From the NCBI GenBank assembly GCA_004151065.3, contig NWUY0300006113.1, positions 44,841 to 57,803 of the forward strand: DNA of 12,963 bases, in the 5' to 3' direction. Position numbers and translations under genes: made by a program. Source of the stretch: Larix sibirica (Eukaryota > Streptophyta > Pinopsida > Pinales > Pinaceae). The notes below the pieces were generated by a model that was not told where the DNA came from, ran no database searches, and saw only the letters and a program-made list of their open reading frames with translations. This document shows positions 1 through 7,491 of the stretch, in pieces (the stretch's first letter is position 1; each line of letters starts with the position of its first letter).

Positions 1-1180
1 CCAAGTTCACCTTGGATAGACAAGGTGTGCGACATTGCATGGAGACAGTCCGAGGGCGTAGCCAACTCGGGCGTCTGCCAGCAGACTACGCCTAAACCAA
101 GCGGAAGTTACGTTTTACACTTATCTCTGCAACTAATTTACTTATTAATACGTTATCACAACATTCAATACTTAGCCAAATTACAAGTATGCACAAGTTG
201 AAGAAGTAAACATGAGAGATAAGAATATGGGTGGGACAGCCAAACAAACTAACCCCTGTAATATTTATATATAAGAGTACAAAGTTTACATGGACAGAGT
301 TTCCAAACTGGCAAAGCTCCTGCACCAACACAACAAGCCTGACGTGCTGCAGATTACAAAGAAAACCCAAAACCCAGAAAAATCGAACTGTCTCCTTGCT
401 GGTGCAAGTCTATGCAACCTACTCGCCTTCCTGTGGACGCCCTAGTTCATTCTGCCTTTTGGATGCCTTCTTTGTTTGTTTTCCTCAGACCCTATTCCTC
501 TTAGGCCGAGTTGCTTGAACTTTCTTCTTCGTTTTTCCTTAGCGTTTATATAGCCGATCGTTTGGGCGGGCATGACCCAAGAGTGTTCACGCCCTTGCTT
601 AGCACCCACGCCAAAGCGCCCCTTCGCTGACGTGTCAAGATGCCGAACATGTGCTTGTACCAAGCCGACGCCCATCAACCGTGCTTATTCGTGCCAAAGG
701 CCTTGCCAAATGGTCCATCTGCCCAACGTCATGGGTCCTCCTGCCTCCTCGTTGTTGTCGTTGCAACCATCCATTGTGGGTCTGTGGTGCCGCTTCCATG
801 GAGTACGTGGGCGCTTGGTCCATGCTCACCCAAATTCCAATGCTAAGCACACCGAACGATACACTTGGGCACATGGGTCTCTTGGAGACTCGTCCCACAC
901 CTCTTGCCGAAGTGTGCCACACTCCCATTTGTTTGGGTTTTCCATGCACTGAAGTGGTTAAGTGTGGGATTTTGTTGTGAAGCATGCCCATACTCGGTTC
1001 GCATGCCCACTTGTTGTTCCGGTCATTTGGACAAGGCATTGTCTTTTCCATGCCGCTAAGTCCACCATCCGTTGCGACTTTCCCTTCTGGGCACCCAAGC
1101 CAACCTCTTGGGCAAGAGCATGAGGCTCCTATGGGCGTGAAAGTGATGTGGCTCGGTACATTTTCCCGAGGTCGTAACAC
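1..1180 (-). repeat. 3' LTR (left copy, clipped at window edge)
   Basis: This repeat aligns base for base from position 1 with 4211 onward, ending GGTCGTAACA at 1171-1180, directly against the polypurine tract. The right copy shows that about 21 bases are missing before position 1. Differences from the other LTR are mainly transitions, often CG in one copy and TG or CA in the other. Open frames within it on either strand have no recognisable protein and are broken in the other LTR copy, so none is called as a gene. Confidence 0.9.
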
Positions 1181-1193
1181 CCTCCTCCACCCA
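1181..1193 (-). other. Polypurine tract
   Basis: Minus strand reads GGGTGGAGGAGGG immediately before the 3' LTR start TGTTACGACC. This is the expected site and composition for the plus-strand primer. The single T interrupts an otherwise pure purine run. Confidence 0.8.
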
Positions 1194-1500
1194 AAGTTGT
1201 TGTCTTCTCGACAACGTCTCCAATGACCACTGTCTTGGAAACTTGTTGCAACTGTCGCTACTATTACCACCTTTGCATTGTTGCCTCTTGGTTGATCCAA
1301 AACTATCGTCGCAACTGTTTGAGCCTCCAAAGAAGCCCCTGTAGTTTGTGCGTTCCATACTACTTCCATTCGTTGTACACCCCACGAGTAGACTAGTTGG
1401 GTAGCTAGTCCAACCGAAGCGTCTAACACATGAAACAAACTTCTTCATTATGAAACCATCTTTCCTCAGTCAGTTTCAACGTCCTTCAGCCAACCGCATC
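1194..1500 (-). other. 3' untranslated part of the element interior
   Basis: Lies between the fading coding frame and the polypurine tract. The open frame of 1056-1448 and the one starting at 1438 run from here across the LTR boundary and show no domain. A short run of imperfect repeats on GTTGCAACTGTCGC-like sequence (about 1236-1320) is the only structure noted. Confidence 0.4.
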
Positions 1501-1774
1501 GTTTTTATTTTCAACATTTTCGCAACGCCCCATCACTTGGTTTGTTGCTTGCTTCATCTTCCTTGAATATTTTTTGTTTTAGGCTACCTTGCCAATGTGC
1601 CTATGGTCTCACTACTGTCGCCACAGGAAATGAGCCATCATGTTGTTGTTTTCATATTGGGAAAAGGGGAGGGTGGTGCCAATGGCCACCACCTCCATTG
1701 TCCTCAAAACTTTCCTTGCAGAAGTACTTGAATACAACCACTATCTCTACATCGCTGCAACCTAGCTCTCCCAA

Positions 1775-2212
1775 CTAAGCCGATAATAGTTCATATTCCG
1801 CAATGTCGAACGTTAAGGTGCTCACGTCTGCTGCCTCCATACGACAAGTTTTTGAACTTGCCAAAGACACCATCATAGCCTCTGTTTGTTGTTGCCTTTT
1901 CCTAGCTCTGTTCTTGGCACCTTTGCTTATTCCTTTGAACGAAGCGCTCATCTTGCTTCCGCAATCCCTTTGGTGTTGCGAACCGCCTAAGGCTACCAAC
2001 CTTTCTTCTTTCCAATTGTGTTGTTGAAGGGTGCTTAACTTTGCTTGGACCTCCTTGGCCACCCCTTCGTTCGCTTCCTTGGGGAAGCTTCGTTTACTTT
2101 CTAAGTAAGCAAGGACTGCCTGCATTTCAATTGGACGACAACCCACTTGTTCCAACCTTTGTTGCGACAACTGATGCTCCGGGATGCCAATGGTGTGAAT
2201 GTAGAAATCCAC
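1775..2212 (-). pseudogene. C-terminal Gln/Lys-rich part of the element's ORF, unknown function
   Basis: Continues in frame from the preceding segment (IVDFYIHTIGIPEHQLSQQ) and is rich in Gln, Lys, Glu and Ala (KEANEGVAKEVQAKLSTLQQ), with a basic patch KGAKNRARKRQQQ that could bind nucleic acid. I do not recognise the family. Beyond the TAG at 1775-1777 the frame keeps coding-like content (DVEIVVVFKYFCKESFEDN), interrupted by further stops, to about 1500. Confidence 0.45.
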
Positions 2213-2215
2213 GAT

Positions 2216-2689
2216 CTATGATGCATCATGTGCTGGAAAATATTCACTGGTGTTTCCATCTACATCCTCAAACTTACCCGCAACCTGTTGATCGCACGCT
2301 TGGTTCAACGCCTGCTCACATCGTTCCTTGTCAAGACTTTGCTTGACTTGTCCAACCAAACTGTCATCATCTTGGATGCTTGATGACTTCTTAAGTGTGC
2401 TTATGTTTGTGACTTTTGCAGACTGTGTTGGTGCAAGATGAAACTTGCCACCATGCTGTTGCAGAACGTCAACTGAAACAAACAATGACTCAACCTTCTC
2501 CTGGATCAAGTCTACTCGTTTTTCCAACGAAGCCAAACTTGCCAATGGAAGACTAACTTTGTGTGGTGCGCTTGACTTGTTCTCCACTACCGAAACTTGT
2601 TGTTGCCGCATGTTGTGTAGAGGCATGTTTGTGGGCTTGTTAGGATCCTCAAGTAGTTGAACTGAGGACATCCTTGGCCAATGTCCCAA
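2216..2689 (-). pseudogene. Post-protease linker with coiled-coil-like segment
   Basis: In frame after the protease: across the TAG at 2699-2701 the text runs RSKLGHWPRMSSVQLLEDP, resembling the short spacer after plant gypsy proteases. In intact elements reverse transcriptase would follow; here a heptad-like segment (LASLEKRVDLIQEKVESLF) follows instead, then a charged Gln/Lys-rich part (VGQVKQSLDKERCEQALNQA). No YxDD or other polymerase motif is visible. The segment ends at a TAG (2216-2218) and continues in frame. Confidence 0.55.
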
Positions 2690-2698
2690 CTTGCTTCT

Positions 2699-3346
2699 CT
2701 ATGTCATCGGCATGCTCCATGCTCTAGACTCACCTAAGAACACCAAGTGACCTGCATGAGGAATCGACACAACACGAGCTAACCGAAGGAAGTATTTCCC
2801 TAAGATCACCGAGTGATCATGCAACATAATGAATTCCAGGTCCATCTTGCCATGCCATCGTCCAACTTTCACTGGTGCTGCACATACTCTTCCTATCGTT
2901 GCCTTCACGTCTGAGTTCACTGCCTTGAACTTGGTTTGGCTGAACTCGGTTGCACTGTGAAGAGACGTCGTAGTATTACTTCTCACCAAGCTGTGAGTAG
3001 CGCCGGTGTCAACCAATGCTGAAACTCTTAGGCCACTCACCGTCTCTTCAACGAAACTCAACCCTTGTTGCTTTTCTGGAAGACCTGCGTTTTGACTCCC
3101 CGTCGTTTCTTTGAGACAAGCCTGCACTGCCTTGATAGCTTCAGAAATCTCGTCTGAAGGATGTGGTGCTTCCAACACCCTCATGGTTTCCAAAAGCATC
3201 GTTAATCCCTTCTGCGCAAGTGTGGTCCTAAATGGACAGTTCTTCACATAATGGTTCCCTTTGCAAATATAGCGGGAAACACACTTCTTCTTTGGTGCTT
3301 CTGGTTGCTTCTGGGATGACTCTCCTTGAGTGTTTTGCGACTCCAT
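2699..3346 (-). pseudogene. Zinc-knuckle remnant and retropepsin-type aspartic protease
   Basis: A 215-codon open segment. Residues 25-37 (RYICKGNHYVKNC) match the plant gag zinc knuckle CX2CX3HX4C except that the first Cys is Arg (codon CGC for TGC at 3272-3274), so nucleic-acid binding is probably lost. Residues 110-119 (ALVDTGATHS) are the catalytic aspartate motif of retropepsins (Asp113). The fold continues with KFKAVNSDVKATIG and VGRWHGKMDLEF, and ends with the conserved VILGKYFL (180-187). This layout matches gag-linked proteases of plant Ty3/gypsy elements, whose product cleaves the polyprotein. The segment is in frame with its neighbours across TAG codons on both sides. Confidence 0.8.
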
Positions 3347-3370
3347 ACTTTCCTTCCTCCAAGCTGCTTC

Positions 3371-3643
3371 CTAGTCCGAAAACTCTTGCAATAGATGCAC
3401 TTCGTTCCTTTCTTGCGGAACCAAGTCTTCAAACACCTTGTCCATTCCGCACTTAATATTTTTCCAGCATTCCTTCGTGGCCTTCAATAGATTCGTTTGC
3501 AACTCCTCCACGTTCTGCACTCCTGGTTGTTCTTCTTGCGAACCTCCAACCTCAGGCGTCATGGAGATGTCCATATGTGCGGTCCAAACAAGATTCAGCT
3601 TTCCTGGGTGCAATTCAAAAGTATTCCACCCCGTTCCATCCAT
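3371..3643 (-). pseudogene. Gag N-terminal segment (part of the decayed polyprotein)
   Basis: About 90 codons, from MDGTGWNTFELHPGK near the 5' side to a TAG at 3371-3373, after which the frame continues unchanged (EAAWRKESMESQ) into the zinc-knuckle segment. Coding sense also runs upstream of the Met (TYKVCSM), so this Met is probably internal. The middle is acidic with Gln and Glu (VGGSQEEQPGVQNVEELQ), followed by a Lys-rich stretch. I recognise no standard capsid motif. Confidence 0.5.
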
Positions 3644-3966
3644 GCTGCAAACTTTGTAGGTCGGCGGTCTTCTAGGGAACCTTGCGGTGCTGCTGCAGCA
3701 CTTCTGGTCTCACCCAACGAGCTTCCATCGAACCCTCTAACCAAGCATTCTTCCTCCATCTACCGACTGTCAACGTTGTGGTACCCTATCAAATGGTTTT
3801 CCAATCCTATCCTCGGGTGAACCCTTTGGTTTGAGCTGCAGTTTTCGTCTAACTTACTTGTTGTGTGTGATGCCCCCCAGCCAAGGCAACACTGTGAGCT
3901 TCTGCGAGCTCCGACTACCAAACGATCCATTCGGAAGCTTTCTTAAACTGATCCAATCGAACTTCT

Positions 3967-4062
3967 GTGCAACCCTATGCAACTGCGGCCCTGTGGTTCT
4001 GCGACCCTACAACTCTGCGGTACTGCAACACTGCGATACTTTGCATCTGCGACCCCGCGACA
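3967..4062. repeat. 8-bp degenerate tandem array in the element leader
   Basis: Twelve consecutive octamers in strict 8-bp register, consensus CTGCGACC on the plus strand (GGTCGCAG in element sense). Units begin at 3967, 3975, 3983 and so on to 4055; examples are CTGCGGCC (3983), CTGCGACC (3999 and 4047), CTGCGGTA (4015), CTGCAACA (4023), CTGCGATA (4031). It lies between the primer binding site and the gag start. An 8-bp period does not fit protein coding. Confidence 0.65.
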
Positions 4063-4097
4063 ACTTTGGTTTTGCGACCCACTCAACGAACTATAGC

Positions 4098-4130
4098 GAG
4101 CTTGATACCACCTGTTCGCAAGAACAGTGG
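4098..4130 (-). repeat. Second PBS-like copy overlapping a hairpin
   Basis: GAGCTTGATACCACCTG at 4098-4114 repeats GAGCTTTGATACCACCTG at 4174-4191 (the real PBS plus LTR edge) with one T deleted, 76 bp further into the leader. It runs into an inverted repeat: CTGTTC (4112-4117), loop GCAA, GAACAG (4122-4127), extended by CCA (4108-4110) pairing with TGG (4128-4130) across a one-base bulge. Confidence 0.6.
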
Positions 4131-4173
4131 TGAAGAGATTTCCCCACAAACGCTTCAATTGTCATAACAAACA

Positions 4174-4187
4174 GAGCTTTGATACCA
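4174..4187 (-). other. Primer binding site (initiator tRNA-Met type)
   Basis: Minus strand reads TGGTATCAAAGCTC, starting two bases after the end of the 5' LTR. The canonical plant tRNA-Met primer site is TGGTATCAGAGC, so this copy has one mismatch in the first 12 bases (A for G). Position and sequence both fit first-strand priming of a minus-strand LTR element. Confidence 0.85.
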
Positions 4188-4189
4188 CC

Positions 4190-5394
4190 TGTCACAGCGT
4201 CGCCTCACGCCCAAGTTCACCTTGGCTAGATGAGGTGTGTGGCACTTCCCGGAGACAGTCCGAGGGCATGGCCAAATTGGGTGTCTGCCATCAGACTATG
4301 CCTAAACCGAGAGAAAGTTATGTTTTACACTTATCTTTGCGACTCGTTTACTTATTAACATGTTACCGCAACATTCAACACTTAGCCAAATTACAAGTAT
4401 GCACAAGTTGAACAAGTAAACATGAAAGCCAAGAGTATGGGTGGGGCAACCCAACAAACTAACCCCTGTAATATTTATATAACAGAGTACAAAGTTTACA
4501 TGGACGGAGTTTCCAAACTGACAGAGCTCTTGCTTAGACACAACAAGCCTGACGTGCTCCAGATTACAAAGAAAACCAAAAACCCAAAAAAATCGAATTG
4601 TCTCCTTTGCTGGTGCGAGTCTATGCGACCTACCTGCCTACCTACCTGCGGAGGCCCTAGTTCGTTCTACCTTTCGGATTCCTTCTTTGTATGCAGTTTT
4701 CCTCAGACCCTAGTCCTCTTAGCCGAGTTGCTTGAACTTTCTTCTTCGTTTTCCTTAGCGTTTATATAGTCGATCGTTTGGGTCGGCACGAACCAAGAGT
4801 GGTCATGCACTTGCTTAGATCCCACGCTAAAGCGCCCCTTCCCTGACGCGTCGAGATACCAAACATGTGCTTGTACCAAGACAACACCCATCAACCATGC
4901 TTATTCATGCCAAAGGCCTTGTCGAATGGTCCATCTTCCCAACGTCATGGGTCCTCCTACCTCCTCCTCGTTGTTTTTGCAACCATCTGTTGTGGGTCCG
5001 TGGTGCCACTTTTGTGGAGTATGTGGGCGCTTGGTCCATGCTCGTCCAAATCCCAACACTAAGTACACCGAACGGTACACTTGGGTGCGTGGGTCTCTTG
5101 GAGACTTGTCCCACGCCTCTTGCCGAAGTGTGCCACACATCCACTTCTTCGGGATTGCCATGCACCGAAGTGGTTAAGTGTGGGATTTTGTTGTGAAGCA
5201 CGCCCACACTCGGTCCGCATGCCTACTTGATGTTCCAGATGTTTGGGAAAGGCGTTGTCTTTTCCATGCCGCTAAGTCCACCATCCGTCTCGACTTTCCC
5301 TTCCGGGCACCCAAGCCATCCTCTTGGGCAAGAGCACGAGGCTCCTATGGGCGTGAAGGTGATGTGGCTCAGTGCGTTTTCATGAGGTCATAAC
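4190..5394 (-). repeat. 5' LTR (right copy, ~1205 bp)
   Basis: Full-length partner of the left repeat. On the plus strand it starts TGTCACAGCG at 4190 and ends GGTCATAAC at 5394; on the minus strand this reads GTTATGACC...CGCTGTGACA. The left copy still has the canonical terminal TGTTACGACC. This LTR would drive transcription toward lower coordinates, through the element, in the same direction as the CHS-like gene. Two TATA-like sites lie in it (4761-4768 and 4474-4481). Confidence 0.9.
4761..4768 (-). promoter_or_regulatory. Candidate LTR TATA box (5' LTR; counterpart at 545-552)
   Basis: Minus-strand CTATATAAACGC is kept in both LTRs (4759-4770 region; 543-554 in the left copy), about 630 nt from the start of the 5' LTR, a plausible U3 position. 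A second TATA-like site (4474-4481 and 264-273, minus strand TATATAAATATT) lies further downstream and is also present in both copies. Which one marks the transcription start cannot be decided from sequence. Confidence 0.4.
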
Positions 5395-5868
5395 CGAGGG
5401 TGTCTAAGGTGGAGCAGAGGGCAGAGTGGGGGTGGGGCCGTTGGCAGATTGATTCTGGGAATCGAGCGCCCCCCATATCATTTTTTAATGTTTTTTTTTA
5501 ATTTATTTTTATTTTTGCATAGTTTTTTTTATTATTTTGTTTATTTTTTAAAATTTTAATTGTTATTTATTTTTGTTGTAGTATAAATATTCTATGTTTT
5601 CAACTTTTTCCAAGCATATTTTCCATCTAATTATGTTCGTATTTCGATTGGAAATCTTTAAAAAATCTTAGNTTAGAGAAAAACACTTCTGAAAATGATT
5701 CTAAATAACAGAGATATCTATGTCTAGGATTTTATGTAGTTATTTATACTTCTGCTCGTTTCTTTCTTGCACTGGTCTCAGATAATTTCATAAACTAAAC
5801 AAGAAAAATAAATCCTTGGATGCAGACAACGATGATAAAAATGGAAACAAATTAAGACATGATCTTAC
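5395..5868 (-). other. Start of intron 1 of the CHS-like gene (partial)
   Basis: Begins at the splice donor GTAAGA (5868 downward on the minus strand) and runs to the retrotransposon edge. The part next to the exon is AT-rich with long T runs (about 5484-5575); the last ~100 bp next to the LTR (5395-5490) is GC-rich. One unresolved base lies at 5672. No acceptor site with exon 2 sequence occurs before the LTR. Calling it intron is inference from the donor and from known CHS gene structure. Confidence 0.6.
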
Positions 5869-6079
5869 ACATGCGCTTGAACTTTTCTTTGAGTACAGTC
5901 TTGTGGCTGGAGTTGGTGATATCGAAATAAAAATCCGGATACGAGCTCTGCAAAAATATCCCTGGAGGATTAGCAGTCCCAATGGCTAGAACACTTGCAG
6001 GCCCCTCGGCTCTCTGCGCCTTCCTGAACCCAGCTAGCTCATGGCCCTTAACATCCCCACCGTTCTCAGACACAGGCAT
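5869..6079 (-). CDS. Chalcone-synthase-like type III polyketide synthase, exon 1 (partial gene)
   Basis: Plant type III polyketide synthases condense malonyl-CoA units onto a CoA starter; chalcone synthase does so with p-coumaroyl-CoA at the entry to flavonoid synthesis. The 70 codons plus one base hold the family's N-terminal signature in order: [12 protein letters not shown] (17-28), [10 protein letters not shown] (30-39), YPDFYF (47-52), ITNSSHKT (54-61), LKEKFKRM (63-70). The exon ends ATG T then GTAAGA, splitting a Cys codon after its first base, the conserved position and phase of the CHS intron. The ATG at 6077-6079 is preferred because the CHS-like text begins shortly after it; the upstream in-frame sequence is not CHS-like. 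About ten extra N-terminal residues ([16 protein letters not shown]) precede the usual start. The catalytic Cys, His and Asn all lie in exon 2, which is absent, so function as CHS, stilbene synthase or another family member cannot be told apart, and the copy may be dead. Confidence 0.85.
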
Positions 6080-6208
6080 TGTTGCTCCAATTCGATTAAC
6101 AAGGCACCAAGAATTCAAGTATAACCGGTTACAGAATAGCAACAAAAACATACAGATGAACAGACAATCTTGAGAAGCTATATATATCGAAAACGCCTCA
6201 TATTCATA

Positions 6209-6217
6209 TTTATATAA
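6209..6217 (-). promoter_or_regulatory. TATA box of the CHS-like gene
   Basis: Minus-strand TTATATAAA lies 130 bp upstream of the proposed ATG, giving a 5' leader of about 100 nt if transcription starts ~30 bp downstream. Just upstream (6226-6243) the minus strand reads CACCTGCCACCACCCTG, with an E-box-like CACCTG and CCACC-type motifs resembling MYB-binding AC/H-box elements of phenylpropanoid promoters. The TATA call is reasonable; the MYB reading is speculative. Confidence 0.45.
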
Positions 6218-6300
6218 TATCAGATCAGGGTGGTGGCAGGTGCATGAGCGTGCGGATACCATTGCTGACATGCCGAGCTCGTGATTCCTTCCATGAAAGT

Positions 6301-6978
6301 TTTTAATTCAACTGGGATATACTCATGACCAATATGGCTGAAGGAGAGCGGCCACAATCTCTTAGTATACAGTTTGAGTTGGTTTTATTCTTAGGTATAC
6401 AATACTGGGTTACTGTTAGAGTACATTTTAAGATTATAAGTCATACCAGGAGAGTAGATATATATATTTATAATTGGGTGGGAAGGTAACATTCCATTTC
6501 GCAATTATATTGAGATTAGATTTTAATGAAAAATCTTAATCTTAAACAAATATGAGATTCTGAAATTCAACCGGCTATCAAAGTCATTTTGTCGATCCGT
6601 TTCGAACCCTCAAGCTGGGGTGTACTTCCTCAGGACAAAATATGAGATTTGCACTGTAGAACCAATCCTGTGTAGAACACAACCCTATTCTATGTATGAA
6701 GGGCAGTATGAATGTATGAATGAGAAGCGTTGCTCCACCTACTTTCAATGCACACACAACCAAAACGCTTACAAATCAGTCAAAGAAATGTGCGTTTGCT
6801 GCGCCGTTGTGGAAGCAGAGGACTTATATTAAAAATAAATACACCAAACAAACATGTTATGTAAGCATGGGATCACAGAGTACTTCACAGCAATTTGGTG
6901 CAAAATAATTCCAAGAAACTGGAATTTAGAAGTTATGTGTTTAAATGGTGATATTGGTCGCTCTAAATCCTCTGCCTT
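6301..6978. other. Intergenic, upstream of the CHS-like gene; no gene seen
   Basis: AT-rich sequence. Short open frames at 6620-6832 and 6720-6908 on the plus strand show no recognisable motif and lack coding bias, so they are not called. No transposon ends were recognised. Confidence 0.4.
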
Positions 6979-7065
6979 GCAACAAATTTCTCATACACAC
7001 AAATATTATTTTGGTCATCCAAATCTTATGCAACAAATTTCTCATACACATAAATATTATTTTGG
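6979..7065. repeat. 51-bp tandem duplication (1.7 copies)
   Basis: The unit starting GCAACAAATTTCTCATACAC at 6979 recurs at 7030; the second copy runs to 7065 and differs by one base (CACAC versus CACAT) over 36 bp, so the duplication is recent compared with the retroelements here. Confidence 0.85.
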
Positions 7066-7491
7066 CTAACTTTCCATTACAAATTAAAGGATTCAACATT
7101 CTTTTTACTCATTATGCATGTAATGGATTTAAAATATAAACACAACTTACTTAATAGTTTATGTTATAAAATATAAACCATAAGTTTTAAAGTTAAATTT
7201 AATTATTAAAAATATAAATAAATTATTTATAATAATATATTTTTACCATCACAATTTTGGTGTATGATAAACAATATTAAGTACAGCTTCCTTATAAATT
7301 TTAAAAACAAGATTTCAATGATAATGAATCATTCATAATATTAAGTTAAAATATTATAAAAAATTATAAACTTTAATTTGATTTGTATTTTTATTAATTT
7401 ATAAATACTATGTAATGAAGGAATTTGTAATAAATGAGGTAAAAAATTAATATCATTTTTTTAATTTGTTTTAATTTTAATAATATAAAAC
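7066..7491. other. AT-rich intergenic sequence; nothing recognised
   Basis: Very AT-rich with many short TAATA/ATAAA runs and no open frame of note on either strand. It precedes the RNase H-like fragment. Confidence 0.4.

Larger units (their letters stand above)
1775..3759 (-). pseudogene. Decayed gag/protease polyprotein of the LTR element
   Basis: Reading on the minus strand, an ATG at 3757-3759, with a stop codon directly before it, opens a short frame rich in Ala around residues 20-25. Coding then appears to pass by one frameshift, somewhere in 3644-3700, into another frame that stays in register from 3643 to 1775 despite TAG stops at 3371-3373, 2699-2701 and 2216-2218. Order of content: acidic N-terminal part, zinc-knuckle remnant, aspartic protease, coiled-coil-like linker, Gln/Lys-rich part. 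The same frame keeps protein-like content to about 1500 with further stops. The capsid domain usual in Ty3/gypsy gag is not evident and no polymerase follows the protease. That one frame persists with only point-mutation stops suggests a once intact ORF of at least 650 codons. Confidence 0.75.
1..5394 (-). mobile_element. Non-autonomous LTR retrotransposon (gag/protease-bearing, Ty3/gypsy-like)
   Basis: Two long direct repeats (1-1180 and 4190-5394) flank a 3009-bp interior. On the minus strand the element reads 5' LTR (4190-5394), tRNA-Met-type primer binding site (4174-4187), leader with an octamer array, decayed gag/protease frame, polypurine tract (1181-1193), 3' LTR (1-1180). LTR ends follow the TGT...ACA pattern; the outermost base of the 5' LTR appears mutated (AAC then C at 5392-5395). 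The first ~21 bases of the left repeat lie outside the window, so the target-site duplication cannot be tested; its right copy would be the 5 bp after 5394/5395. No YxDD reverse transcriptase, RNase H or integrase sequence was seen in the interior. Stretches of the LTRs compared by eye are about 83-88% identical, so the insertion is old. Assignment to Ty3/gypsy rests on the retropepsin and the tRNA-Met primer site, and is less certain than the element itself. Confidence 0.9.

Noticed and set aside
231-518. Plus-strand frame of 95 codons, with a partner at 4422-4769
   Set aside because: Both lie inside the LTRs, end differently, and look like chance open frames.
635-1448. Overlapping open frames up to 267 codons on the minus strand and several on the plus strand across the left LTR
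   Set aside because: They cross the LTR boundary, are broken in the matching LTR at 4190-5394, and contain no known motif.
3438-3820. Plus-strand frames opposite the gag region
   Set aside because: Shadows of the minus-strand gag frame, which alone carries recognisable content.
1-5394. Possible CHS exon 2 hidden on the minus strand left of the exon
   Set aside because: None of the exon 2 motifs (such as the GFGPG motif or the catalytic Cys region) was seen; all of this stretch is accounted for by the retrotransposon.
6596-6620. TTCGAACCCTC-type string resembling a tRNA T-arm
   Set aside because: No acceptor, D or anticodon arm can be drawn around it on either strand.
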